Positions 36,777-46,117 of a DNA stretch of 64,000 nucleotides are shown here, piece by piece. This DNA comes from Fibrobacterota bacterium. GTDB taxonomy: Bacteria > Fibrobacterota > Fibrobacteria > UBA11236. The position numbers and the translations under genes were made by a program. The notes beneath the pieces are model-generated. The model did not search any database. It was not told the origin of the DNA and saw only the letters and a program-made list of their open reading frames with translations. The stretch's first letter is position 1. Every line of letters starts with the position of its first letter. Where the stretch lies: the NCBI GenBank assembly GCA_947482115.1, contig CANKII010000009.1, forward strand, positions 31,648 to 95,647, in the 5' to 3' direction.

Positions 36777-37517
36777 ATGAAATCGCAAAATTTCCTATTG
36801 CATTGCCTTGAACGCAGACTTGAACCGGCTGCGCAAACGTGGTTACGGGAGCGTTGTGTACAGTTGTCCTCAGGATCTTCGGATAAAACTCTTTACCAGG
36901 CCTTTGGGCAGGCCTTGCGTTATGCGGGCAAGGCTTCCCTCGCATTGGATGCTGCGGAACAAGCGGAAGCTTTTGCCATTCACCCCGGGTGGGATTTGCG
37001 GGATTGGACCTGCGATCAAGCTGCAAGGGCTGCCATTCTTTTAAGTCTTCCTGAAAGCCCCAAAACCGTTGAAGTTGTTTTGTCCTTGTTTCAAACGGCG
37101 GATCTGGGCGAACATTTGGCCCTTGCCCGCTCCCTGTTTTTGCTTCCTGACCCCAAATCCCTGATGCACATCGCGCGGGAGGCCATTCGCAGTAACATGC
37201 GCGATGTGTTCGAAGCCATCTCACAGTACAATCCCTATCCCGCCGAGCATTGCGATGAAATCGCCTGGAATCAAATGGTGGTGAAGTGCCTGTTTGTGGA
37301 TTTACCCCTGCGGTCCATTTATGGTTTGGATCAAAGGGCCAACTCCGAGTTGAGCCGGATTTTGATGGGGCTGGCGCGTGAGCGCTACGCTGCCAAGCGC
37401 ACCCTTTCCCCGGAAGCATGGCGCTGTGCTTCTCCTTATCTGAACGAAAAGGAAGCGGCGGAATTTGTTTCATTGCTGGAAAACGGAACTTTGAACGGAG
37501 AGAAGCAGAATGCCTGA
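36777..37517 (+). CDS. eboA: EboA-family protein
   Basis: The 246-residue protein matches EboA along its whole length: GWDLRDWTCDQAARAAILLSLP-type segment, FQTADLGEHLALARSLFLLPDP, the stretch NMRDVFEAISQYNPYP, AWNQMVVKCLF and IYGLDQRANSELSRILMGLARERYAA. EboA is part of the ebo cluster linked to precursor export or prenyl-like metabolite handling in cyanobacteria and other bacteria; its molecular activity is not known. It overlaps eboB by eight bases. No eboC-F homologue is visible in this window. Confidence 0.82.
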   Translation: MKSQNFLLHCLERRLEPAAQTWLRERCVQLSSGSSDKTLYQAFGQALRYAGKASLALDAAEQAEAFAIHPGWDLRDWTCDQAARAAILLSLPESPKTVEVVLSLFQTADLGEHLALARSLFLLPDPKSLMHIAREAIRSNMRDVFEAISQYNPYPAEHCDEIAWNQMVVKCLFVDLPLRSIYGLDQRANSELSRILMGLARERYAAKRTLSPEAWRCASPYLNEKEAAEFVSLLENGTLNGEKQNA

Positions 37518-38415
37518 ATTAAAACCGCCCATGTACATCGATCCGCATATTCACATGGTTTCCCGCACTACGGACGATTATCAAGGTATGCGTGAAGCGG
37601 GCGTGGTAGCTGTCATTGAGCCCGCCTTTTGGATTGGGCAACCCCGCACCACCTCCGGATCTTTTCTGGATTATTTCTCCACCTTGATCGGCTGGGAGCG
37701 GTTTCGCGCCTCGCAATTCGGCATCCGTCATTATTGCACCATGGGACTCAATTCCAAGGAGGCGAACAACGAAGCGCTTGCCGAACAGGTTCTGGACATG
37801 CTGCCGCGCTTTCTGGGCAAGGAAGGTGTCGTGGCTGTGGGGGAGATCGGTTATGACGAGATCACCACCGCCGAGGAGAAGGCTTTTCGCGCCCAATTGG
37901 AGATGGCGAAAGAATGGGACATGCCTGTGATGATTCACACCCCGCATCGCGACAAGAACCGCGGCACCAGCCGCAGCATGGATGTTTGCGAGGAACACGG
38001 CATTTCCCCTTCCAAAGTCGTGATTGATCACAACAATGAAGAGACTTGCAGGGAGGTTTTGGATCGTGGCTATTGGTGCGCGTTCACCATCTATCCGAAA
38101 ACCAAGATGGGAAACATGCGCATGGTGGATGTCATCAAGAAATACGGTTCGGAACGCATCATCGTCGACAGCAGCGCCGATTGGGGAATTAGCGATCCGA
38201 TGGCTGTGCCCAAGACCGCCCGTCTCATGCTTGAAAACGGAATCTCACAGGCGGATGTGGATCTGACCTGCTATCGCAATGCACTCACAGCTTATGGCCA
38301 GAGCGGACAGATCCATGAAAGCGACTGGCTCAATCCGTCTCAAATCGATCGTACGCAACTCTTTGAGGGCAATAGCGTTTTGCGCGGAAAGCCCGACATA
38401 AAAATTATCGAGTAA
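37510..38415 (+). CDS. eboB: EboB, TatD-family metal-dependent hydrolase
   Basis: The 301-residue TIM-barrel amidohydrolase starts with YIDPHIHMVSRT (HxH metal ligands), has AVGEIGYDE (glutamate), PVMIHTPHRDKN (histidine), VVIDHNNEE (histidine) and IIVDSSADWG (aspartate). The HTPHRDKNRGT version is characteristic of the EboB branch rather than general TatD nucleases. It is preceded by eboA with an eight-base overlap. The reaction is unknown. Confidence 0.85.
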   Translation: MPELKPPMYIDPHIHMVSRTTDDYQGMREAGVVAVIEPAFWIGQPRTTSGSFLDYFSTLIGWERFRASQFGIRHYCTMGLNSKEANNEALAEQVLDMLPRFLGKEGVVAVGEIGYDEITTAEEKAFRAQLEMAKEWDMPVMIHTPHRDKNRGTSRSMDVCEEHGISPSKVVIDHNNEETCREVLDRGYWCAFTIYPKTKMGNMRMVDVIKKYGSERIIVDSSADWGISDPMAVPKTARLMLENGISQADVDLTCYRNALTAYGQSGQIHESDWLNPSQIDRTQLFEGNSVLRGKPDIKIIE

Positions 38416-38429
38416 AGATTTCCGGGCAT

Positions 38430-38460
38430 AAAAAAACCGAGGCTCCTTGTGGAGCCTCGG
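38430..38460 (-). terminator. Intrinsic terminator after the sigma-factor gene
   Basis: On the reverse strand CCGAGGCTCC and GGAGCCTCGG form a ten-base-pair stem with a four-base loop and are followed by a run of T. It lies beyond the stop of the sigma gene and 15 bases after the convergent eboB stop. Confidence 0.9.
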
Positions 38461-38536
38461 GAACCCGGGGACGGAGAGAGGGGGGAGAGAGGTATCTCGG
38501 AGAATCTCCGGGTTTTAGGTTTTCCTTAATCTATCG

Positions 38537-39394
38537 CTAAACGGCTAAAGTGAGTTCACGAGTTTCTTGCAAAGTTCTCAGAGTGGCCAATCCCTTTTCT
38601 TTGATTTGGCGGACTCTTTCCTTGGAAAGTCCGATATTTTCGCCAATTTCCTCCAAATTCAAAGGCTCATGGTAACCAATTCCGAAATACATGCTCAAAA
38701 CCGTTCTTTCCTGCTCTGGAAGTTTGTGGAGCAGGCCGGAGACAAAGTTTCGACGCGACTCTTCTTGGATATAGGTATCCGGAGATTCAGCAGCGGTATC
38801 CTCAATGATGTCCAGAACTGAGGATCCTTCTTCGTTGCCAAGGGGATCGTCGAGGGAGGAATGGCGAAGACCCATTTCAACGATTTTTTCAATTTGAGAC
38901 CCGGTGTAGCCCATTTTTTTACCCAAAACATCGGCGTCTACCTGCATTCCACCGCCAACAGATTGGCGCATGGGAACGTTGTGTTTCGAGAAACGGCGCA
39001 AAATGAGCTCTTTTTCGGCACTAATGCGCACCAAGCGGGCCCGTTCGGCAATGGCTCGGGTAATGGCCTGACGGATCCACCATACGGCGTAGGAAATGAA
39101 CTTCAGTTCGCGGTTGATATCGAAGCGCTTGGCAGCCTCAATTAAACCCAAATTTCCTTCGTTGATGAGTTCGGGGAGGGAAAATCCCTGATTCTTGTAC
39201 ATGAAGGCCACATTGATGACGAATTTCAGATTGGAGCAAACCAACCGGTTCATGGCTCTTTGGTCGCCTTCCTTGACCCGGCGCAGTAATTCGACTTCCT
39301 CCTTGCGGGTGAGCAGGGGGTAACGGCTGATGTCTTTGATGTACTGGTAGTAGAGCGTTGCCCCTTCCCAAGCTTCCATCGATTGATGCGTCAT
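38537..39394 (-). CDS. RNA polymerase sigma factor, sigma-70 group 1/2
   Basis: The 285-residue protein lacks region 1.1 and starts near region 1.2 (YYQYIKDISRYPLLTRKEEVELLRRV). Region 2 contains NLGLIEAAKRFD and FISYAVWWIRQAI (core binding and -10 recognition), region 3 has the SAEKELILRRF area, and region 4 ends with LNLEEIGENIGLSKERVRQIKEKGLATLR (-35 helix-turn-helix). This is the RpoD/RpoS-like layout of short primary sigma factors in Fibrobacterota and Bacteroidota. It may be the housekeeping factor. A strong terminator follows. Confidence 0.88.
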   Translation of the reverse strand: MTHQSMEAWEGATLYYQYIKDISRYPLLTRKEEVELLRRVKEGDQRAMNRLVCSNLKFVINVAFMYKNQGFSLPELINEGNLGLIEAAKRFDINRELKFISYAVWWIRQAITRAIAERARLVRISAEKELILRRFSKHNVPMRQSVGGGMQVDADVLGKKMGYTGSQIEKIVEMGLRHSSLDDPLGNEEGSSVLDIIEDTAAESPDTYIQEESRRNFVSGLLHKLPEQERTVLSMYFGIGYHEPLNLEEIGENIGLSKERVRQIKEKGLATLRTLQETRELTLAV

Positions 39395-39570
39395 GGTTGA
39401 ATCCTTTGTTGAGTTTCTTCGCTTTCAATAATACGAGGGAGGGGCGGCGCGTTTGTCACGGAAGCGTCATGGGAACGCATTTTTTCGGGCAAAGAACCCG
39501 TCCGGGTGCTAACTTTACCCTCCCGATCCCTCCATAATGGGTCGAAAGCGCTTTTTCCCGGAGTTTTGTC

Positions 39571-41892
39571 GTGAATATTGTTGAAGCCATTATCGCAGAA
39601 ACCCGCCTCAAACCCGAGCAGGTTCGCAACACCCTTTCCTTGTTCGATCAAGGGTCTACGGTTCCCTTTATCACCCGTTACCGCAAAGAAGCAACCGGTT
39701 CGCTGGATGAAACCCAGATCCGTTTTCTGGAAGAACGCTACGCGTATTTCAAGGAACTGGAAGAACGCAAACAAACCGTCATCAGCACGATTGAGGCTCA
39801 GGGAAAACTCACGCCGGAATTGCGGAAAAAAATTGAAGACACGGTTTTCAAAACCGAGTTGGAAGACATCTATCTTCCTTACAAACCCAAACGGCGCACG
39901 CGCGCCATGGCAGCCAAGGAAGCAGGACTCGAACCGCTGGCGCGCATTCTGGAAGCCCAGGAAACAGGGGACAAAACTCCCGAGCAACTCGCAGCGGCCT
40001 ATGTCAATGCTGAAAAGAATGTGGCCGATGCTGCCGCCGCTCTTCAGGGTGCTCTCGATATTCTCGCCGAAGAGTTTTCGGAAAATCCCGAAGTGCGTGC
40101 GTTCTTGCGCGACATTGCCTTCAAGCAGGGGATTTTTACTTCGCAGGCCCGCAAGGAATGGGAAGGCAAGCGCACCAAGTTCGAGATGTACCACAGCTTC
40201 AAGGAGAAGGTGAAGGATCTCCCTTCACATCGCATTCTGGCCATGCGCCGCGGCGAGAAGGAAGGTGTGTTGCGCACCGAACTTCAATTTGAAGACGAAA
40301 AGGTTTTGGCGCAACTGCAACAGCGTGTCATCAAGTCTTCCTCCCCGTTTCAATCAGATTTGGAGCGCATGGTGAAAGACGGTTATGAGCGTTTACTCAA
40401 ACCCGCCATTGAAACTGAAGCGCGTCTTCACCTCAAGGAAAAAGCTGAAGCCGAGGCTTTCCAGGTTTTCCAGAAAAATCTTGCCGATGTGTTATTGGCC
40501 CCGCCTGCCGGAGCGAAAGTGGTGATGGGTGTGGATCCTGGTTTCCGTTCCGGTGTCAAACTCGCCGTCGTCGATATGACCGGAAAATTGCTGGAACACC
40601 GCACCATTTATCCCATGCCGCCGCAAAAACAAACCGAGGCGTCCACAACCATTCTCTTGGCGATGATGGAAAACTTCAATGTGGATATCGTGGCCATTGG
40701 TAATGGTACCGCCTCTCGCGAGGTGGATGAATTCATTTCCGAGGCCATCAAGCAATTGGAAAAACAACCCATCAAGGTGGTTGTGTCCGAAGCCGGAGCT
40801 TCCGTGTATTCCGTTTCTCCGCTTGCGCTGAAGGAATTTCCGGAACTGGATGCCACTATTCGCAGTGCCGTGTCCATTGCACGCCGCATTCAGGATCCGC
40901 TGGCTGAGCTGGTTAAGATCGAACCCAAGTCCATCGGCGTGGGGCAATACCAGCACGATGTAAGTCAAAACGAACTCAAGCACAAGTTGGAACAGGTCGT
41001 CGAGTCTTGCGTGAACCGCGTCGGCGTGGATGTCAATCAGGCTTCCGAAGCTTTGCTCGGTTACATCTCCGGTGTCAATAAATCCCTCGCCAAAAGCATT
41101 GTGGAATACCGCAATCAAAACGGGCCGTTTCCTTCGCGGGCATCGTTCGTCAAAGTTCCACTTTTTGGCCCCAAGGCTTTCGAGCAGGCCGCAGGATTTT
41201 TGCGCGTGCGTGCATCGGAAAATCCGTTGGACGCATCGGCCGTTCATCCTGAGCGCTATGAACTGGTCAAGCGCATGTGCGAGGATGCTGGAGTCCCGCT
41301 AAGCGAGATGATCGGTAAGCCGGAAGCCATTCAGAAAATCGATCTGAACAAATACGCGGAAGGGGAAGTAGGTCTTCCGACTTTGATGGACATCTCGGCG
41401 GAATTGGAAAAACCGGCACGCGATCCGCGTTCCGAGTTTGTCTATGCCCGTTTCAATGCCAAGGTTCAGGATCTGAAAGATTTACAGGAAGGTCTGTGGC
41501 TTGAGGGTGTGGTTACCAACGTCACCAACTTCGGTGCTTTCATTGACATCGGTGTTCATCAGGATGGCTTGGTCCATGTTTCCGAACTCAGCGACAAGTT
41601 TGTGTCGGATGCCAAGCTGCTTGTGGCCCCCGGTCAGGTCGTACGGGTGCGGGTGTTATCTGTGGACATGGATCAAAAGCGCATTTCGCTTTCCATGAAA
41701 AAAGAAGCCGCGACTAAAAAGCAGGCGGAGGGGAAAAAGGACGCCAAGGGTTACAAACCCGCCAGCAAGCCCAAAAAACCCCATGCCACAGTGGACCAAT
41801 TGCTCAGCAAATTCAGCAATGACGGCAAAAAGAAGCAAAATGACACCAAGCTTCAGTTTTCGCTCAAATCGCTGATGCGTTCGGGACGCTAG
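39571..41892 (+). CDS. tex: Tex-family RNA-binding transcription accessory protein
   Basis: The 773-residue protein has the complete Tex layout: N-terminal helical domain, YqgF/RNase H-like domain (VVMGVDPGFRSGVKLAVVD, about residue 315 onward), helix-hairpin-helix (QASEALLGYISGVNKSLAKSIVEYR) and C-terminal S1 domain (VVTNVTNFGAFIDIGVHQDGLVHVSEL). Tex binds nucleic acid and supports transcription/RNA turnover. It starts with GTG, with GGAG nine bases upstream. The lysine-rich tail after about residue 705 is longer than usual. Confidence 0.95.
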   Translation: MNIVEAIIAETRLKPEQVRNTLSLFDQGSTVPFITRYRKEATGSLDETQIRFLEERYAYFKELEERKQTVISTIEAQGKLTPELRKKIEDTVFKTELEDIYLPYKPKRRTRAMAAKEAGLEPLARILEAQETGDKTPEQLAAAYVNAEKNVADAAAALQGALDILAEEFSENPEVRAFLRDIAFKQGIFTSQARKEWEGKRTKFEMYHSFKEKVKDLPSHRILAMRRGEKEGVLRTELQFEDEKVLAQLQQRVIKSSSPFQSDLERMVKDGYERLLKPAIETEARLHLKEKAEAEAFQVFQKNLADVLLAPPAGAKVVMGVDPGFRSGVKLAVVDMTGKLLEHRTIYPMPPQKQTEASTTILLAMMENFNVDIVAIGNGTASREVDEFISEAIKQLEKQPIKVVVSEAGASVYSVSPLALKEFPELDATIRSAVSIARRIQDPLAELVKIEPKSIGVGQYQHDVSQNELKHKLEQVVESCVNRVGVDVNQASEALLGYISGVNKSLAKSIVEYRNQNGPFPSRASFVKVPLFGPKAFEQAAGFLRVRASENPLDASAVHPERYELVKRMCEDAGVPLSEMIGKPEAIQKIDLNKYAEGEVGLPTLMDISAELEKPARDPRSEFVYARFNAKVQDLKDLQEGLWLEGVVTNVTNFGAFIDIGVHQDGLVHVSELSDKFVSDAKLLVAPGQVVRVRVLSVDMDQKRISLSMKKEAATKKQAEGKKDAKGYKPASKPKKPHATVDQLLSKFSNDGKKKQNDTKLQFSLKSLMRSGR

Positions 41893-41969
41893 TTTCCTCA
41901 AGGGGAAAAACGGGCTTCGCTATATATTTGTTGGCGGGTTACTGGTTAAAACAAAATGAGGGGTGGAGC

Positions 41970-43370
41970 ATGAAGATGAAGTCGCTTTCCGCATTTCGAA
42001 TCACGGCGCTTTGCTTCGCCATGGCGGTATCCGCCAATGCCCAGGCATTTACGAAAGCGGATTCGGGTTGGGTGCGCATTTTCAACGGAGTGGACTTCAC
42101 GGGTCTTTACTCCCGTTTGTATGCGGCGGCGGTGGTCCATCCCGTGGATACCTCTGCGTTCAGCATTGTCTATCCCGGTACGGATTCGGCCTGTCTCCGT
42201 GTCAAAACCACCAGCAAGCGTGGTGAGGTCGGAACGGACAGGGCGGACTACACCCATTATCGCACTCGCATGGAATACCGCTTCGACGTGGCCACAGCCA
42301 ATTATAACGCCGGACTGCTTTATGGCGTGGACGAAACCAAAATCCGCATGCAAAACAACTGGCCGCGCGGCTTCGAATTCCAAATGCAACAATCCGAGCC
42401 GGGTTCGGTTTATTCCATTCAACAGGTGACTGCAACCACTCGTGCCACCGGCGGTGCATACAGCCCAACCGGCACGGTTGTTCAGGTTTGTGAATATGGT
42501 TGCAATGCCCGATCGTACAGAGGAAACCCGGTGATTCCTTCGGCTGTGGGAACCACCACCAAATGGATGCGAATAGAACTCATTCAGCGCGGTTCGGACA
42601 GCGCCATTCATATTGTCAACGACACTGTGGTCATGAAGATTTGGAACATTCGCATTTTCAACGATTCCACGAAAAAGACCGGTGGGACGACAACCAGCGG
42701 AGGCGCGACCAATTCCAATCTAACGCCCAATGGCCCCTATCCCAGTGGTGCATTGGCTGTGGAAGGCGAAGGTGCCTTGATCAATCATCGTCGTTGGGAA
42801 GTGATGGAGTTCCCCGCTTCCACGCCCATGACCGAGAATTTCCTGCATCGTCTGGTTCTTACGAACCGGCAGCCTATCCGCCCGGCGGTTAATACTCCGG
42901 TAACCATTCTTTGGAGAAGCATCGGAACCATTCCCAAGGTCAAGCTGCAATACAAAATGGGAGCCGGTGCATGGTTACCGATTACGGACTCCACTACCAA
43001 TTCGGGTACGTTCAGCTGGACTTCTCCGGCCACCATTACCGACTCCCTGCGTTTCCGGATCAGCAGCTATGACTATGTAATTCCGGATTCCACCGGCACT
43101 TTTTCCACCACGGGCATTCATCCGGGAAGCAAAACCTTCTCCCGGTTCACCTTGAACAATCACGGCCTGACTTTGTTGGATATTGCCGCTTTCAAAGAAG
43201 CCGGCATTACCGACGTGTTTGGCAGGGAAGTCCGGGTCATGCCCGTCAATGGAAACGATTTCCATTGGGATTTCACGGATGCAAAAGGCACGCGAGTTAC
43301 CAAGGGTTTATATTTCGTCCGCCTGAAAGGCAACGGATTTTCCCAGACCTTTCGCGTACCGGTTTTTTAA
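41970..43370 (+). CDS. Secreted DUF1080 protein with T9SS-like sorting domain
   Basis: The 466-residue protein has a signal peptide (about residues 1-25, MAVSANAQ), a DUF1080 domain (SGWVRIFNGVDFTGLY to RRWEVMEFP), a linker of about 100 residues (VTILWRSIGTIPKVKLQYK, Ig-like) and a C-terminal sorting domain (VFGREVRV, TKGLYFVRLKGNG). It is a relative of the protein at 20570-21616 and may be a 3-keto-glycoside hydrolase. ATG 41970 or 41976 is plausible; a longer frame to 41928 lies outside the signal. The start is uncertain by two codons. Confidence 0.78.
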   Translation: MKMKSLSAFRITALCFAMAVSANAQAFTKADSGWVRIFNGVDFTGLYSRLYAAAVVHPVDTSAFSIVYPGTDSACLRVKTTSKRGEVGTDRADYTHYRTRMEYRFDVATANYNAGLLYGVDETKIRMQNNWPRGFEFQMQQSEPGSVYSIQQVTATTRATGGAYSPTGTVVQVCEYGCNARSYRGNPVIPSAVGTTTKWMRIELIQRGSDSAIHIVNDTVVMKIWNIRIFNDSTKKTGGTTTSGGATNSNLTPNGPYPSGALAVEGEGALINHRRWEVMEFPASTPMTENFLHRLVLTNRQPIRPAVNTPVTILWRSIGTIPKVKLQYKMGAGAWLPITDSTTNSGTFSWTSPATITDSLRFRISSYDYVIPDSTGTFSTTGIHPGSKTFSRFTLNNHGLTLLDIAAFKEAGITDVFGREVRVMPVNGNDFHWDFTDAKGTRVTKGLYFVRLKGNGFSQTFRVPVF

Positions 43371-43394
43371 CCGCTATTTTTCCCGTCTCTTTTT

Positions 43395-43432
43395 ACCGCT
43401 CCGGTCGCAAGGCCGGGGCGGTTTTGTTTTAT
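43395..43432 (+). terminator. Intrinsic terminator after the DUF1080 gene
   Basis: ACCGCTCCGG pairs with CCGGGGCGGT (one wobble pair) around an eight-base loop, followed by TTTTGTTTT. It lies 24 bases after the stop. Confidence 0.85.
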
Positions 43433-43441
43433 TTACGTTCC

Positions 43442-43636
43442 ATGGCAAACAAGAACTCGAACACTTTGGGCATGGTGGCTGCTGTTGCAGCCCTGATATG
43501 CGTTTTTGTTTTGCTCCGCCGCCGTTTACGCTGGGGATGGTTGCTGTTTAGCGTGTTGATCGCCGCAGGTGAGAAATGGCGGGAAAGTCGCGATCTGGCC
43601 CGCATCGATTCGCTGGCACGTGACCTGGATTTGTGA
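43442..43636 (+). CDS. Small membrane protein, 64 aa
   Basis: A hydrophobic helix (about residues 10-24) is followed by a second short hydrophobic stretch (LRWGWLLFSVLIAAG), with arginines between them (LLRRRLRW), and then a charged tail ending DLARIDSLARDLDL. No family is recognised. ATG 43442 is chosen because the preceding part of the open frame (from 43265) is a shadow of the DUF1080 gene. Its stop TGA shares a base with the DUF4301 start (TGATG), which supports a real, coupled gene. Confidence 0.6.
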   Translation: MANKNSNTLGMVAAVAALICVFVLLRRRLRWGWLLFSVLIAAGEKWRESRDLARIDSLARDLDL

Positions 43637-44757
43637 TGCCGGGAATTTCTGAAGACAGTGCGGCTGCTCAGATAACGCGCCTGCAGAACGGTGTCATATC
43701 CCCGCATTTATTGCGCCCGTGCACGATTGGGGATGGCATCATTCCTTTGCCGACAGACTTATTCGATTTGGAGGAAGAATTTCTAAAAGCCAGTAAGGGT
43801 GGTCGCATCATCCACTTTATTCCGGCATCCGGCGCGGCCACGCGGATGGGGCTGGGTGATCTTCCCAAGGCTTTGGCGCCATTCCATCGTTATGGTTCAC
43901 GCACCGTTACTCCGATAGAGGAGCATGTTCGCGAAGCCGCGGCATTGGCCGGCCAAGGTGTCGAATCTCGGTTGCATTTCACCATTTCCCCTGAACACGA
44001 AGTTCTTTTTCAACGTCATGTTGAAGAAACGCTCAAAGTATTACGAGTCGAAGGAATCAAGGCCGAAGTCACCTTTTCTACTCAAGATCCTGCCACGCAA
44101 ACTTTGGCGTTGGATGAAACGGGTGAACCCTTCCGCGATGCGTCGGGAAATTTGTTGTTGCGTCCTGGCGGTCATGGCGCGTTGCTTTCCAATCTGGAGT
44201 CCTGCGATGCGGAGTTCGTGTGGATTCATAATGTGGACAATATCGCCGTGGAATCCCATCGTGCGAAGGATCGACGTGTCCACCGTGCATTGGCTGGAAA
44301 GCTTATTCGCATGGCACGCGAACGCACAGTGAACTCCGGCCCTTTGCGCGTATGCGGCATGGTTCCCAATACCGGCGAGCCCGGTGGCGGTCCCTTCTGG
44401 ATATCAACAGCTGATGGCGAAAAAATCCGCATTGTCGAATCGGCTGAAGTGAATGGTTCTGATTTAAGTCAAAAGAAGATTTTTAATGCCGCTACCCATT
44501 TCAATCCGGTAGACATGATTTGCACACTTCGCGAGCCTTCTGGAAAACCGTATCGACTTCATGATTTCTCAGACCCCAATGCCTGCCTGATCACAAAAAA
44601 GATCCATGAAGGTCGTTCGATTACGGCGCTGGAATGGCCGGGGCTTTGGAACGGCGGCATGGCCGGCTGGGACACGGTCTGTGTCGAAATTCCGTTGTCC
44701 ATGTTTACACCGGTGAAAACCATGGCGGATTTGCAAAGGCCGGAGCATCAGGGTTAG
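43636..44757 (+). CDS. DUF4301 family protein
   Basis: The 373-residue protein contains IHFIPASGAATRMGLGDLPKAL, a nucleotidyltransferase-like P-loop, followed by TPIEEHVREA, GGHGALLSNL, WIHNVDNIA and GEPGGGPFW, as in DUF4301. The family is found mainly in Bacteroidota and Fibrobacterota and resembles sugar-phosphate nucleotidyltransferases. The substrate is unknown. A GTG at 43633 lies one codon upstream but ATG 43636 fits the TGATG coupling with the small membrane protein. Confidence 0.82.
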   Translation: MPGISEDSAAAQITRLQNGVISPHLLRPCTIGDGIIPLPTDLFDLEEEFLKASKGGRIIHFIPASGAATRMGLGDLPKALAPFHRYGSRTVTPIEEHVREAAALAGQGVESRLHFTISPEHEVLFQRHVEETLKVLRVEGIKAEVTFSTQDPATQTLALDETGEPFRDASGNLLLRPGGHGALLSNLESCDAEFVWIHNVDNIAVESHRAKDRRVHRALAGKLIRMARERTVNSGPLRVCGMVPNTGEPGGGPFWISTADGEKIRIVESAEVNGSDLSQKKIFNAATHFNPVDMICTLREPSGKPYRLHDFSDPNACLITKKIHEGRSITALEWPGLWNGGMAGWDTVCVEIPLSMFTPVKTMADLQRPEHQG

Positions 44758-44803
44758 CCTGCAAAACAAAAGGCTAAATTAAGGTTCAAAAGGGGACTTC
44801 ATC

Positions 44804-45487
44804 GTGGACGGAAAAGAGCGCGCAGGGGCTTGGGCTGCAGGTCAGGTGACCAGTGGCATGGTGGTGGGATTGGGAACCGGTTCCACGGCGGCGTATTTTA
44901 TCCGTGCCCTCGCACATCGCATCAAGCAAGAAGGTCTTAAAATCCAAATGGCATCGAGTTCCTTTTCCACAGCCTTACTGGCCGAGGAATTGGGCCTACC
45001 TTTGTTGTCCCTTGATCAAGTGGAACATCTGGATATTTACGCCGACGGGGCCGATGAAGTCGATCCGCAAAAGCGTTTGATCAAAGGCCGCGGTGCCGCC
45101 ATGGTGCGTGAAAAAATTCTGGCACATGTCGCCACCCGTTTTCTGGTCATGATCGAGCCCATCAAATGCGTCGAACGGCTTGGGGCCCGCTCACCTGTGC
45201 CGGTGGAAGTGCTGCCGTTTGCCTACCGGTTGGTGCGTCGTGAGCTCGCGGCTTTGGGTGCTTCTTCAGTGGCTTTGCGCATGGCTTCGGAAAAAGACGG
45301 GCCCATCATCACCGATCAGGGAAACTTTGTTCTCGATGCCCGCTTTCCGAAATCTGTCGATGTGGCCGAACTGGAACCGGCCTTGGATGTGATTCCCGGT
45401 GTGGTGGGGCACGGCCTTTTCGCCCGCTACGCCAAGCGCATCACGGTGGCAATTGGGCACGCTGCTGGCGTGGAGGAGATTTCCTAG
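44804..45487 (+). CDS. rpiA: Ribose-5-phosphate isomerase A
   Basis: The 227-residue enzyme interconverts ribose 5-phosphate and ribulose 5-phosphate. The family motifs are VGLGTGSTAAYFI, YADGADEVD, KGRGAAMVREKILA and RFLVMIEPIKCVERLG. It starts with GTG 46 bases after the DUF4301 stop. A DUF502 gene follows after two bases. Confidence 0.95.
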   Translation: MDGKERAGAWAAGQVTSGMVVGLGTGSTAAYFIRALAHRIKQEGLKIQMASSSFSTALLAEELGLPLLSLDQVEHLDIYADGADEVDPQKRLIKGRGAAMVREKILAHVATRFLVMIEPIKCVERLGARSPVPVEVLPFAYRLVRRELAALGASSVALRMASEKDGPIITDQGNFVLDARFPKSVDVAELEPALDVIPGVVGHGLFARYAKRITVAIGHAAGVEEIS

Positions 45488-45489
45488 TC

Positions 45490-46110
45490 ATGTCCAATAT
45501 TTTGCAATGGCTGTTCAAGAATTTCCTCAAAGGACTGCTGATCGTCGTGCCACTCGTGGTGACTGTGTATGTCATCTATGGTGTATTTACCTGGATAGAC
45601 GGACTTCTGAAAGTCGATAGCTGGTTCAATCATTCCGTGCCCGGGCTTGGGTTTGTGATCACCCTGTCCATTATCATCATCATGGGAGCAATGGGTTCCA
45701 ACATCGTGGCCACGCGGTTGATCTCTTTTCTGGAGAAATACCTCAATCGCGTTCCGCTGGTCAAACTCATTTATTTCTCGTTGAAGGATCTCATCGGTGC
45801 TTTTGTGGGTGAAAAGAAAAGTTTCCGGATTCCGGTGCTGGTGGAGTTGTATCCTGAAAGTGGAGCCAAGGTGTTGGGCTTTGTCACTTCGGAAGATCCC
45901 GGTTTGCCCGGAATCTCCGACCATGTAGCCGTGTACCTTCCGCAATCCTACAACTATTCGGGTGTTCTTGTGGTGGTTCCCAGGGAACGCATCACACTTC
46001 TCCCTCCGGCGGAGAGTGCGCGCTGGCTCTCCTTCATCGTATCGGGAGGCGTCTCGCGCGGCCCGCAAGGTGGACAACCCATTGCGGACGAATCGCATTC
46101 GACGCCCTGA
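45490..46110 (+). CDS. DUF502 family membrane protein
   Basis: The 206-residue protein has two membrane helices (about 12-34, LKGLLIVVPLVVTVYVIYG, and 53-75, GFVITLSIIIIMGAMGSN) followed by a conserved soluble part (NRVPLVKLIYFSLKDLIGAF, ESGAKVLGFVTSEDPG, VYLPQSYNYSG). This is the DUF502 pattern. Its role is unknown. It is tightly packed between rpiA and the HtrA-like gene. Confidence 0.88.
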   Translation: MSNILQWLFKNFLKGLLIVVPLVVTVYVIYGVFTWIDGLLKVDSWFNHSVPGLGFVITLSIIIIMGAMGSNIVATRLISFLEKYLNRVPLVKLIYFSLKDLIGAFVGEKKSFRIPVLVELYPESGAKVLGFVTSEDPGLPGISDHVAVYLPQSYNYSGVLVVVPRERITLLPPAESARWLSFIVSGGVSRGPQGGQPIADESHSTP

Positions 46111-46117
46111 GTTTCTT

